DNA from: Candidatus Woesearchaeota archaeon
GTDB lineage: Archaea; Nanobdellota; Nanobdellia; Woesearchaeales; ARS49
Assembly: GCA_014729555.1 (NCBI GenBank)
Contig: WJJT01000015.1
Coordinates: forward strand, 1 to 46,175
Direction: 5' to 3'
DNA: 46,175 nucleotides
Position numbers and translations under genes: made by a program. Within the stretch, counting starts at the first letter, position 1; the number at the start of each line of letters is the position of its first letter. Below, in pieces: positions 29,783-38,750 of this stretch. Below the pieces are notes generated by a model. It saw only the letters and a program-made list of their open reading frames with translations. It was not told the DNA's origin and ran no database searches.

Positions 29783-30193
29783 GTGAAAAAAATGCCTTAT
29801 GGAGATGGAACAGGACCAGATGGAATGGGTTCAATGACTGGAAGAGGTGCAGGATATTGCGCAGGATATGACAGCCCTGGCTTTACAAGAGGAATGCCAA
29901 GAGGCGGAAGAGGAAGAGGCCGCGGATTTGGAAGAGGAATGGGCCGCGGAAGAGGATTTGGCTTTGGCAGAGGATTCTTTGGCAGAGGATTTGGAAGAGG
30001 GCTTTTTGGCTTCAGGAGACAAGGCTATGCACCTGAATATGCAGAACAAGTGTGGGAACCGCAAGCAGAGCCAACAAAAGAAGAACAAAGAGCAATGATG
30101 GAAGACGAAGCAAAAGCAATAGAACAAGAGCAAAAAGTTTTAAAAGAAGAACTGGAATACATAAAGCAAAAGCTGAAAGAGCTTGAAAAGTAG
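29783..30193 (+). CDS. Gly/Arg-rich DUF5320-like protein
   Basis: MPYGDGTGPDGMGSMTGRGAGYCAGYDSPGF start; GRGRG repeats; C-terminal coiled coil. Confidence 0.85.
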   Translation: MKKMPYGDGTGPDGMGSMTGRGAGYCAGYDSPGFTRGMPRGGRGRGRGFGRGMGRGRGFGFGRGFFGRGFGRGLFGFRRQGYAPEYAEQVWEPQAEPTKEEQRAMMEDEAKAIEQEQKVLKEELEYIKQKLKELEK

Positions 30194-30201
30194 GTGAGGC
30201 A

Positions 30202-30630
30202 ATGCTTGCAGAAAATACGCCAAAACAGGCAGTATTCAAGGCAGCTAAAGCCATATGGAGAAGCTTTCCAATTCTTCTGGGAGCAATGCTCCTGGTCTCT
30301 TTGGCCAATACTTTAATTCCTAAAGCAACATACAGCTACCTGTTCTTCAAGAACGCAATACTGGACTCTTTCATAGGAAGCGCAATAGGAAGTGTCTTGG
30401 CTGGAAACCCGATAACAAGCTATGTAATAGGAGGAGAACTCTTAACACAAGGAATAAGCCTCACTGCAGTAACTGCATTTGTTGTAGCATGGGTAACAGT
30501 GGGGATAGTGCAGCTTCCAGCAGAATCAATACTATTAGGAAAAAGATTCGCAATAACAAGAAACATAGCAGCATTCTTGTTTTCAATCATAGTAGCAATA
30601 ATCACAACAGCAATAATGGGGATAATATGA
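30202..30630 (+). CDS. Membrane permease half (DUF318/ArsP-like), N half
   Basis: GSAIGSVLAGNPITSYVIGGELLTQGISLTAVTAFVVAWVTVGIVQLPAE. Confidence 0.75.
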   Translation: MLAENTPKQAVFKAAKAIWRSFPILLGAMLLVSLANTLIPKATYSYLFFKNAILDSFIGSAIGSVLAGNPITSYVIGGELLTQGISLTAVTAFVVAWVTVGIVQLPAESILLGKRFAITRNIAAFLFSIIVAIITTAIMGII

Positions 30631-31133
30631 GAAAAAGCGAAAAAAGCAGGACAGGATGGTACTTTCTGCTAATTGTTATTGCTGTTTACATAATTGCAGG
30701 AATAATAAAACCAGAAGCAGTACTGCCAAGCCTAAAGTTCCTGGGAGGAATATTCCTGAAGATATGGTGGGTGTTCCTTCTTGTATTTGCGCTTTTAGCA
30801 GTGCTAAATTATTACGTAAAACCAAAACATGTCTACAAATACCTCGGAAAAAGCTCTGGAGCAAAAGGGTGGCTCATGGCAATAATCGGAGGGATAATAT
30901 CAACAGGACCAATCTACATGTGGTATCCATTACTGAATGAACTGCAGAAGCACGGAACAAGAAACGGCTTGATAGCCGCGTTCCTTTACAACAGGGCAAT
31001 AAAACCAGCATTACTGCCATTACTGATATTCTATTTTGGACTTACATACACAATAATACTTACAATAGTGATGATAATAATGTCAGTGATACAAGGAATA
31101 ATAGTTGAAAAAATAATGGAGGCCAGAAAATGA
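30627..31133 (+). CDS. Membrane permease half (DUF318/ArsP-like), C half
   Basis: ATGA overlap with the previous gene; GAKGWLMAIIGGIISTGPIYMWYPLLNELQKHGTRNGLIAAFLYNRAIKPALLPLL. Confidence 0.75.
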   Translation: MRKSEKSRTGWYFLLIVIAVYIIAGIIKPEAVLPSLKFLGGIFLKIWWVFLLVFALLAVLNYYVKPKHVYKYLGKSSGAKGWLMAIIGGIISTGPIYMWYPLLNELQKHGTRNGLIAAFLYNRAIKPALLPLLIFYFGLTYTIILTIVMIIMSVIQGIIVEKIMEARK

Positions 31134-31432
31134 AAATAGCAATCGCGTCAAGCGGAAAAGATGAAAGCGCGCAAGTAAGCCCTGTGTCAGGAAGAGCAGA
31201 ATTCTACCTGATATATGAGGACAAGAAATTGATTGAGACAATCTCAAACCCTTTCCAGCATGGAGGCGGAGGAGCAGGCATAGGTGTTGCGCAGATGTTT
31301 GCAAACAAAGGGGTAGAGCTTGTGATAAGCGGAAAATTCGGGCCAAACATGACAGCATTCCTGGACGAGAAAAAAATAAAATACAAGATTGCCTACAACA
31401 AGACAGTAAAAGAGGCGCTGGAGGAAGCATAG
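31130..31432 (+). CDS. Dinitrogenase iron-molybdenum cofactor biosynthesis (NifX/NifB-like) domain protein
   Basis: MKIAIASSGKDESAQVSPVSGRAEFYLIYE...GIGVAQMFANKGVELVISGKFGPNMTAFL. Confidence 0.9.
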   Translation: MKIAIASSGKDESAQVSPVSGRAEFYLIYEDKKLIETISNPFQHGGGGAGIGVAQMFANKGVELVISGKFGPNMTAFLDEKKIKYKIAYNKTVKEALEEA

Positions 31433-31924
31433 ATGCCAAGACCAAGGCTAAGAAGAAGAGTAAGATACTGGAAAGGAATAACACACTTCAAGCCAGCAGG
31501 AATCAGGCTGGCAGAACTAGAGGAATCAATCCTCACAATAGACGAACTTGAGGCAATACGGCTGTGCGACCTTGAGGAAATCAGCCAGAAAGAGGCTGCA
31601 AAAAAAATGAAAATATCACAGCCAACACTGCAGAGAATACTTGCATCTGCAAGAAAAAAAACAGCAGATGCACTTGTGAACAGCAAGGCAATAAGAATCC
31701 AAGGAGGGGAATACAAAATGGCAGCACCAAGAGGCCCTGGAAGAGGCCTGAGAAGAGGAATGGGCCCAGAAGAGGGCAAAGGAAGAATGGGCGGCAAAGC
31801 AGCAGGGCCAAGCGGGGAATGCGTTTGCCCAAAATGCAATGCAAGAGTGCCTCACCAAAGAGGAATACCCTGCATAGAAAGAAAATGCTTAAAATGCGGG
31901 GCAATGATGGTGAGAGCAGGATAA
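31433..31924 (+). CDS. DUF134 HTH protein with C-terminal zinc ribbon
   Basis: MPRPRLRRRVRYWKGITHFKPAGIRLAELEESILTIDELEAIRLCDLE; CPKCNARVPHQRGIPCIERKCLKCGAMMVR. Confidence 0.92.
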   Translation: MPRPRLRRRVRYWKGITHFKPAGIRLAELEESILTIDELEAIRLCDLEEISQKEAAKKMKISQPTLQRILASARKKTADALVNSKAIRIQGGEYKMAAPRGPGRGLRRGMGPEEGKGRMGGKAAGPSGECVCPKCNARVPHQRGIPCIERKCLKCGAMMVRAG

Positions 31925-31957
31925 CATTTAAATACTAAATATTAAAAAATAACGGAT

Positions 31958-32371
31958 ATGAGAAAAACAATAATCGCTTTACTGGTATTGTGCTCTTTGC
32001 TCCTTATATCATGCACAGCACAACAGCCGCCGCAGATAGAGGAACAGGAAGTAGTGATATATGAGTTCTACGGCAAAGGATGCCCCCACTGCACAAACCT
32101 GAACAAATGGATTGAGGAAATAAAACCAAAATATCCCCAGCTTGAAGTGGTGCAGCATGAAGTGTACAGGAACAGCACAAACAGGAAACTGTTCCAGAAA
32201 ATGGCAAAAGCATACGGCAAGAAAGCAGGAGGAGTGCCCTCAATATTCATAGGCGAGAAAAACATAGTAGGATTCAGCCCGCAGGTAGGAGAGAAAATAG
32301 AGGCAGAAATACTTAACTGCATAGAGGCACTCTGCACACACCCGCTGGAAAAGCTCAATTCACTAGAATGA
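31958..32371 (+). CDS. Secreted/lipoprotein thioredoxin-like protein (CPHC)
   Basis: Signal with LLISCTAQ lipobox; FYGKGCPHCTNLNKWI; GGVPSIFIGEK. Confidence 0.9.
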   Translation: MRKTIIALLVLCSLLLISCTAQQPPQIEEQEVVIYEFYGKGCPHCTNLNKWIEEIKPKYPQLEVVQHEVYRNSTNRKLFQKMAKAYGKKAGGVPSIFIGEKNIVGFSPQVGEKIEAEILNCIEALCTHPLEKLNSLE

Positions 32372-32841
32372 ACGCGCAGATAAGAAAAGGACTTGGATTC
32401 GGGCTAACATCAGGAGTGATAACAACACTCGGGCTTATAGTAGGGCTTGATGTAAGCACTGGCTCAAGACTTGCAGTGATTGCAGGAATACTTGTAATAG
32501 CAATAGCAGACTCATTGTCAGATGCAATGGGCATACACATCTCTGAAGAAGCAACCTACAAGAAAACTACAAAACAAATATGGGAGGTTACAATAGCAAC
32601 ATTCTTGTTCAAGTTCTTTTTTGCAATAATATTTGTGGTGCCATTCCTGTTATTTGACTTATTGACAGCAATATACCTGTCAATAGGGTGGGGCCTGTTC
32701 CTGATAGTAATATACAGCTATGACCTTGGTGTAAAGACAAAAATAAAGCCATACAAAGTAATAGCAGAACACGTGTTCCTGACATTTGTGGTAATAGTTG
32801 CATCTTACCTTGTTGGAAAGATTGCAGCTATGTTAATTTAA
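32368..32841 (+). CDS. VIT1/CCC1-like membrane protein
   Basis: GLTSGVITTLGLIVGLDVSTG...AGILVIAIADSLSDAMGIHISEEA. Confidence 0.85.
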   Translation: MNAQIRKGLGFGLTSGVITTLGLIVGLDVSTGSRLAVIAGILVIAIADSLSDAMGIHISEEATYKKTTKQIWEVTIATFLFKFFFAIIFVVPFLLFDLLTAIYLSIGWGLFLIVIYSYDLGVKTKIKPYKVIAEHVFLTFVVIVASYLVGKIAAMLI

Positions 32842-32938
32842 GCTTTTTTTTCTTGATTAAATAACGAAGTATAAGAAAAAGTATCAGTGTAGCCAATAGC
32901 CATTCCCAGTATTCTATCGGCACACCCAATAATTCCAT
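32828..32938 (-). CDS. Small TM protein (MELLGVPIEYWEWLLATLILFLILRYLIKKKKLKLT)
   Basis: 36 aa single-TM ORF between convergent genes. Confidence 0.4.
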   Translation of the reverse strand: MELLGVPIEYWEWLLATLILFLILRYLIKKKKLKLT

Positions 32939-32939
32939 C

Positions 32940-33170
32940 TTAATAAGCAGGCGGCGCCCTTGCTCTTGGTCTCTGAGCCTGCTGATATGCAGCCCGTCTT
33001 GGTGCAGCAGCTGGAGCAGCACCTCCTGGAGCTGTAAACTTATCAATTCCAGTCACAATAAAGGCAACTCCAAGCAACAGCATTGCAAAAAACGTCATGT
33101 CCAGAAAGCCCAGCAGGATAGCCAAAAGCCCGCAAACAAGCTGAACTCCACCGATAATCTTTGGATTCAT
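32940..33170 (-). CDS. Small two-TM membrane protein with Ala/Pro/Arg-rich tail
   Basis: RBS aggtgaaa; two hydrophobic stretches. Confidence 0.6.
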   Translation of the reverse strand: MNPKIIGGVQLVCGLLAILLGFLDMTFFAMLLLGVAFIVTGIDKFTAPGGAAPAAAPRRAAYQQAQRPRARAPPAY

Positions 33171-33263
33171 TAACTTTCACCTCCGTTTCAGGGTATTTAG
33201 GGTGTGTTCTATAAAAATTTTTCCTCATGAAGCTTTAAATATCCAGTTTTGATACACAAGCAC

Positions 33264-33890
33264 ATGGATTATCAAGAAGCTGTTGAAAGCCTTTTAGTGA
33301 TTGCTGAAAGATTTAATCTAGAATCGCCCAGAGTGTTGTATGCCTGCTCTGGAGAAGACACAACACCTGCAAGAGTATGGCCAAGAGATAACATACTATT
33401 TGTTGACAGCAACCCCTGCAGGACAAGGGTGCTTCAGGAACAGGGCTTTAGGACACTTACAACAGACATAGAGACACTTGAGAATGCAGGGGAATTTGAT
33501 GTAATCTATACGCACAACGGGCCTGCAAAACTGCACAAATGCATAGAAATGCTGGTAAATAAAGCATATGTAATATCAAACAACACTTATTCCATAAGAG
33601 ACAGAATCACTGGCTGCACCTTGCTGGGAGCCACAAAAAGAGAAGATGACCCTGAATTTCCCGGTATGCTAAAAAAGATATGGTTTGATGATGACCCAAC
33701 CGGCTTTTTTAAGGAAATACAAACATATGAAGAATTCCAGAAGCATGAGATGAATGCAGATGTAAGACGCTCTTTTGAAAGCATAATGAAAGAATCCGGC
33801 CTTGAGAAAAAAGCTGCATTTGAGACGCTAAAAAAATACTACCAGTTTTACAAGAAATATGGAGAGCTTTATGTTTTCCAGAAAATATAG
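33264..33890 (+). CDS. Rossmann/methyltransferase-like hypothetical protein
   Basis: RVLYACSGEDTTPA, NILFVDSNPCRTRVLQEQGFRTLTTDIETL, FDVIYTHNG; leaderless-like start MDYQEAVES. Confidence 0.6.
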   Translation: MDYQEAVESLLVIAERFNLESPRVLYACSGEDTTPARVWPRDNILFVDSNPCRTRVLQEQGFRTLTTDIETLENAGEFDVIYTHNGPAKLHKCIEMLVNKAYVISNNTYSIRDRITGCTLLGATKREDDPEFPGMLKKIWFDDDPTGFFKEIQTYEEFQKHEMNADVRRSFESIMKESGLEKKAAFETLKKYYQFYKKYGELYVFQKI

Positions 33891-33954
33891 TTTTTACTAT
33901 ATCCTTATAATGCTACAAATGCATATAAATGACTTAACATAAATCTTGTTTTTG

Positions 33955-34878
33955 ATGGACAAAAAAGACATAATTTCTATAAGCGAATTGTCATCAGAGG
34001 AAATAAATGAAATCCTTCAGAAAGCAGAAGAGCTTGAGGCACTTGAAAGAGAGAAACAGCTTGAATTATTAAAAGGAAAAGTGATAGCCTGCCTGTTCTA
34101 CGAGCCAAGCACAAGAACAAGAGACAGCTTTAAGACAGCAATAGCAAGAATGGGTGCAAATGCAATAGGATTTGACAGTGCAGAATCAACATCAGGAAAA
34201 AAAGGAGAATCACTGCACGACACAATAAAAATGTATGACGGATACACTGACTTGATCGTGATGAGGCACAATAAAGACGGAAGCGCAAAACTCGCATCAG
34301 AAGTCGCAAAAATACCTGTGATAAATGCAGGAGACGGCAAAAACCAGCACCCAACACAGACATTATTAGACCTTTATACTATAAAGAAAATACACGGCAG
34401 CTTATTCAATCTTAATGTTGCGCTAGTGGGAGACCTGAAATACGGAAGAACAGTGCACTCGCTTGCACAGGCGCTCAATAAATTCAACTGCAGGATATTT
34501 CTTGTATCGCCGGAGTCACTCAAGATACCAGAGCATTTAACAGAAGAACTGAAAAATTACTCTGAACACGGACAGATACAGGACGTGCTTGACAAGGCAG
34601 ACATACTCTACATGACAAGAATACAAAGAGAGAGGTTTGCAGACGAAAACGAATACCAAAAAGTAAAAAACGTGTACATGCTTGACGCAGGAATGCTGAA
34701 AAATGTCAGGCCCAACATGAAAGTCCTGCATCCATTACCAAGAGTGAATGAGATCAACAAGTCAGTGGATGACACTCCATATGCACACTATTTTGAGCAG
34801 GCAAAAAACGGGGTTATCACAAGGATGGCATTATTAGGCATGCTTTTAGGCGCAAAATGGCAGAAAACAAAGGACTAA
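33955..34878 (+). CDS. pyrB: Aspartate carbamoyltransferase catalytic subunit
   Basis: CLFYEPSTRTRDSFKTA, HPTQTLLDL, GDLKYGRTVHSL, HPLPRVNEI. Confidence 0.97.
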   Translation: MDKKDIISISELSSEEINEILQKAEELEALEREKQLELLKGKVIACLFYEPSTRTRDSFKTAIARMGANAIGFDSAESTSGKKGESLHDTIKMYDGYTDLIVMRHNKDGSAKLASEVAKIPVINAGDGKNQHPTQTLLDLYTIKKIHGSLFNLNVALVGDLKYGRTVHSLAQALNKFNCRIFLVSPESLKIPEHLTEELKNYSEHGQIQDVLDKADILYMTRIQRERFADENEYQKVKNVYMLDAGMLKNVRPNMKVLHPLPRVNEINKSVDDTPYAHYFEQAKNGVITRMALLGMLLGAKWQKTKD

Positions 34879-35315
34879 TGGTCCAGAAAATAGAGAACGG
34901 CATTGTAATAGACCACATACCAAAAATGGCAAGCAGCAGGATAGTGAGGATGCTGCACCTTCACGACAGGTTTGAGTTCTACAACGGAATAAACTGCAGA
35001 AGCAACAAATTAGGAAGAAAAGACTTCATAAAAATAGTGAAAGGAGACCTGAGCAATGAAGAACTCAACAAGATAGCAATGGTCGCGCCAGGAGCGACAG
35101 TGATGCGGATAAAAGGCTTTGAAATAGTCGAGAAAATACCAATCACAATATCAGACGAAATAAAAAACCTTGTAAAATGCCCAAACACAGGATGCATAAC
35201 AAACCAAGAGCCCTACAAAAAAACACACTTCATAAAACTAAGCGACAAACCCCTTAAAATAAAATGCAGGTTCTGCGAAAGAACATTCAAAGAAGGGGAA
35301 TTTGAGTTCTTATAA
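34878..35315 (+). CDS. pyrI: Aspartate carbamoyltransferase regulatory subunit
   Basis: VQKIENGIVIDHIP; C-terminal zinc site CPNTGCITNQEP...CRFCER; TAATG coupling to pyrB. Confidence 0.96.
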   Translation: MVQKIENGIVIDHIPKMASSRIVRMLHLHDRFEFYNGINCRSNKLGRKDFIKIVKGDLSNEELNKIAMVAPGATVMRIKGFEIVEKIPITISDEIKNLVKCPNTGCITNQEPYKKTHFIKLSDKPLKIKCRFCERTFKEGEFEFL

Positions 35316-35693
35316 CTCTTTCTGAAGCTTTTCAATCAATTCAATGCCTTTTGCTCTTGCATACTTTTTTGAATCAATCACTGCCTGCCGGTTCGTCTTA
35401 AGTTCATCAAAAACAGAAGCACAGAGATTATTAACCTGATTCCTTAACAAATCAAAATCACCAGTAACTTTATTCAATAAATCATTGAATTCCACTTCTG
35501 CCTGCTCCTTAACAAGCATCTGTGCAGAGATGAATCTTTCCTGGGCTTCAAGCATCTTGAGCTTTACAGACAAATCATCCTCTCCCAGAGCCTCTGCCAT
35601 CTTAAGAGCCTCTGCTTCTAAATCAGCACCCTTAAGTGCCTCATTAAACGCATTGCTCAGGATTTTCAAGAGTTCTACTTCTTTCTCAGCCAT
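35310..35693 (-). CDS. Coiled-coil hypothetical protein
   Basis: Helical 127 aa ORF. Confidence 0.6.
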   Translation of the reverse strand: MAEKEVELLKILSNAFNEALKGADLEAEALKMAEALGEDDLSVKLKMLEAQERFISAQMLVKEQAEVEFNDLLNKVTGDFDLLRNQVNNLCASVFDELKTNRQAVIDSKKYARAKGIELIEKLQKEL

Positions 35694-35848
35694 GGTATCA
35701 CGATGTAAGCCATAATTGCAGTTCCAATAACAATAACCCAGAACAGCTTCCAGGATATGTATCCTGCTGCAACAAAAACAAGCCCTAATATGAGGACTAC
35801 TGCGCAGATTACTGCCAAAACCTTTATGCCTTTTGATTTGAGACTCAT
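35675..35848 (-). CDS. Small membrane protein (57 aa, MSLKSKGIKVLAVICAVVLILGLVFVAAGY...)
   Basis: Translated by eye; overlaps neighbours at both ends (operon-like); absent from the ORF track. Confidence 0.6.
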   Translation of the reverse strand: MSLKSKGIKVLAVICAVVLILGLVFVAAGYISWKLFWVIVIGTAIMAYIVIPWLRKK

Positions 35849-36687
35849 TTTACAGTATTCAGGGCCTTAATAGCCACCTCTAACTGTTTTAAGGAAGGCT
35901 CTTTAGTTGTGAGTTTTTGTGTCCAGATTCCTGGAGCAATTATGATTTTTGTTATGATATTATCCTTGAACCTTGATGCAATCCTTACAGCCTCATAACC
36001 AATGCCTGCAATCAATGGAATGAACAAAATCCTCAAAGGAATGTTGACATACCATCTAGGATCCTTGATTAAAGAGAATAGCAGAATACTTACCACAATA
36101 ACAATAACCAATAAACTTGTTCCGCAGCGAATATGCTCTTTAGGGTATTTCTTGGCATTCTCAGGAGTGAGTTTTTTGCCTGCTTCATAACAATTAACTG
36201 TCTTGTGCTCTGCACCATGATAACGAAAAATCTCCTTCATGTCAGCCATAAAGCCAATGATTATAAGATACAGAAAGAAAATGATTATTCTAAAAACACC
36301 GTCAATCAGGTTAAACAAAAGATTTGCCTGCTTGATAAACAATTTTGTGAGATAATAAGGAGCAACAATAAAGATCAAAATTGTAGCAACAGTAGCAATG
36401 AAAAAAGTCAAGCCAAGCTCTTTTTTAGACAGTTTTTCCTCTTTCTTGTCAGCCTGCTGGTTAGCAGACCAAGTCAAAGCCTTCATGCCCAAAACCATCA
36501 TCTCAATAAGATTAACAAAACCCCGCACTATAGGTATTGTCAGTATCTTGTATTTATTGGATATGGGCTTGTAGCGCATTTTCTTTGTGATTATTTTCTT
36601 TTTTTTCCTTACAGAAACAGCCACTTTAGAGTCTGACTTCATCATAACCCCTTCAATCACTGCCTGACCGCCTATGTGTTTTTTCAT
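35845..36687 (-). CDS. DUF1385 (YqhQ-like) membrane protein
   Basis: MKKHIGGQAVIEGVMMKSD, YHGAEHKTVNCYEAG, RCGTSLL. Confidence 0.93.
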   Translation of the reverse strand: MKKHIGGQAVIEGVMMKSDSKVAVSVRKKKKIITKKMRYKPISNKYKILTIPIVRGFVNLIEMMVLGMKALTWSANQQADKKEEKLSKKELGLTFFIATVATILIFIVAPYYLTKLFIKQANLLFNLIDGVFRIIIFFLYLIIIGFMADMKEIFRYHGAEHKTVNCYEAGKKLTPENAKKYPKEHIRCGTSLLVIVIVVSILLFSLIKDPRWYVNIPLRILFIPLIAGIGYEAVRIASRFKDNIITKIIIAPGIWTQKLTTKEPSLKQLEVAIKALNTVK

Positions 36688-36917
36688 TTCTTACGTTCTA
36701 GTGCATCAATTCTTGCTTGCAGCTTTATATTTTCTTCAATAAGTTTCTCTACTGCGACAGATATTGTAATAAGACTGTGAAGTGCTTTGCCTACTTGATT
36801 TTGAGGTAAATCCCAACCACCAGGACCAACAGTCACAACTTTGGCTAGACCACGTTCCTTGTCATAGATTGCATTTTTTACAAATCTCAATTGTTTTTCA
36901 AGTTCTGTTTCAACCAT
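36684..36917 (-). CDS. Hypothetical coiled-coil protein
   Basis: 77 aa; RBS aggagg; overlaps the DUF1385 gene by 4 nt. Confidence 0.6.
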   Translation of the reverse strand: MVETELEKQLRFVKNAIYDKERGLAKVVTVGPGGWDLPQNQVGKALHSLITISVAVEKLIEENIKLQARIDALERKK

Positions 36918-37134
36918 TTTATTTTCCTCCTAACTAGGTTATGTTTTATACGAGTACGGGAGAATAAGATATTTATAAATGTTTGGCTTGGTTTACCACA
37001 AAATATTTATATCAGGATGAAGAGTTTTATGGATATGGCAGAAGTCTTGTTGTATAGAGGAGTAAATCAACCAAACCTAAAAAAAAAGAGTAGGCAGGTG
37101 GTGGAGCACAAATCCGTATTATGCATTTAGATTT

Positions 37135-37392
37135 ATGGGTAAGAAAGGAGAACTGTATGTCGCAAGAATTGATTCTGAAATACTAAAACAAATGTCTAAA
37201 GATGTTTCTATTGAAGCAGAGTTTGAGAATTTTTTCTTTGAAAAACAAGACCCTCCTAATGTACGCAGAGCAACGCCAGAAGAAATCGTATTATTGACTG
37301 GCAAAGCAACTTTTTCTCAAGGAAGAATAGGAGGAATGCTGATGAAGCCTCCAGAAGATCCTATTGCAGCTGGCAAAGCGATTTTTGGCTAA
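37135..37392 (+). CDS. Hypothetical protein
   Basis: 85 aa ORF with coding-like composition. Confidence 0.5.
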   Translation: MGKKGELYVARIDSEILKQMSKDVSIEAEFENFFFEKQDPPNVRRATPEEIVLLTGKATFSQGRIGGMLMKPPEDPIAAGKAIFG

Positions 37393-38027
37393 TCTAAATT
37401 AACTTCTTTTCCTATTTCTAAAATAAGAACTTTTATGTTTTTCGCCTCTAACAACTCCTTGAACCAGTTTGCATCGTCTCTTGAGCCGAACAAAGAGCCC
37501 CAGTGAGAGGGAATTGCCAGTTTTGGATTGATTATCTCAGCAGCTTTTGCAGCCTCCCGAGGGTCCATGACAAAAGTTCCTCCAACAGGCAGGATGACAA
37601 TGTCTGCCTTGACTTTAGCCATTTCAGGAGTAAAGCTGGAATCACCAGCATAATATATTGTCTTTTTCTCAGCCTCAATCAAGTAGCCAAAACCAGTGCC
37701 TTTAGGATGAGACTCAGGCCTGTTAATAGTGTAAGAATCAACAGGAGTAACACGAATATCCTCTGTCAGGTCCCAGGGCTTGCCAGCCTCTGCAGTAATG
37801 CCTGCTGTATGAGAAACAACATCCCTTGGAGCAAGGATAACTGTGTTTTCCTGCCTGACCTTTTTGATTAATTCTAACCTGCAATTACTGTAATGCCATC
37901 TTGAGACAAGAATAATATCTGCCTTGTCCTTGTATTCTGAAGACTCACCTTTGTAAGGATCAATATAGATAACATTATTTCCTGTCTTTAACTCAAAACT
38001 GGCATGGCCAAACCATTTTATTTTCAT
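37389..38027 (-). CDS. Metallo-beta-lactamase-fold (UPF0173/UlaG-like) hydrolase
   Basis: MKIKWFGHASFELKTGNNVIYIDPYKGE, YAGDSSF, IVILPVGGTFVMDPREAAKAAEIINPKLAIPSHWG. Confidence 0.92.
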   Translation of the reverse strand: MKIKWFGHASFELKTGNNVIYIDPYKGESSEYKDKADIILVSRWHYSNCRLELIKKVRQENTVILAPRDVVSHTAGITAEAGKPWDLTEDIRVTPVDSYTINRPESHPKGTGFGYLIEAEKKTIYYAGDSSFTPEMAKVKADIVILPVGGTFVMDPREAAKAAEIINPKLAIPSHWGSLFGSRDDANWFKELLEAKNIKVLILEIGKEVNLD

Positions 38028-38114
38028 ACGAGAGAAATAGATAGTGCTGTATATAAATTTTTGTATCAAAGCAAAGTAAAGTTTAAATATAAGTTATGCT
38101 AAAATCAAGATATA

Positions 38115-38750
38115 ATGAAAAAGAGGGTGCTAATCATACTGATAACAGTGTTACTTGCTAGTTTTGTGTGTGCTGAAGATCTGCCAAGCATAGAGCGCGA
38201 CACAACTGTGGGCGATGAACTGCCAAGAATACCCAGAAAAACAAATTTCCTGGGAGATAATGTGCACATACTTCTAATAGAAGACCTTGCAGAAAAAATG
38301 GGTGTACAGGTAGAGGAACTTGACACAAAGCTTATTGAGATGCAGCAAAAGATTGAGGACTTAGAGCAGATGAAGTCTGGCATGCAGCAGGGCACAAAAG
38401 CAACAGGGCATGCTGTGCAGCTGAATGCAATAAACGGGGAATTGTCAGAGCTGCGAAAGTCAATACATGAAATAAAAAACGCAAAAGCAGTAGCAGAGCC
38501 AGAAGTAAAGAAAAAAAGCAGCAACCTGGGCGCTTACATCATCGCATTACTGGGCTTTAACGGAATATTATTGATTCTTGTAACAGGACTGATAATCCAC
38601 AAAAAAGCGCAAAAAGAGCCTACAAAAACACTCCACGAATATATTGCAAACTGCATAGATGACGGAGAAACTGAAAAAGAAATAAAAGAAGACTTGTCAG
38701 CGCAAGGCTGGACTTCTGAACAGATTGAAAAAGCAATGAAAGAAGTTTAA
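38115..38750 (+). CDS. Exported coiled-coil protein with C-terminal TM and cytoplasmic UBA-like tail
   Basis: Signal peptide MKKRVLIILITVLLASFVCA; TM GAYIIALLGFNGILLILVTGLII; ETEKEIKEDLSAQGWTSEQIEKAMKEV. Confidence 0.6.
   Translation: MKKRVLIILITVLLASFVCAEDLPSIERDTTVGDELPRIPRKTNFLGDNVHILLIEDLAEKMGVQVEELDTKLIEMQQKIEDLEQMKSGMQQGTKATGHAVQLNAINGELSELRKSIHEIKNAKAVAEPEVKKKSSNLGAYIIALLGFNGILLILVTGLIIHKKAQKEPTKTLHEYIANCIDDGETEKEIKEDLSAQGWTSEQIEKAMKEV

Noticed and set aside
29831-30308. Antisense Ser/Leu-rich ORFs opposite the DUF5320 and permease genes
   Set aside because: Explained by the purine-rich sense strand; no RBS or family support.
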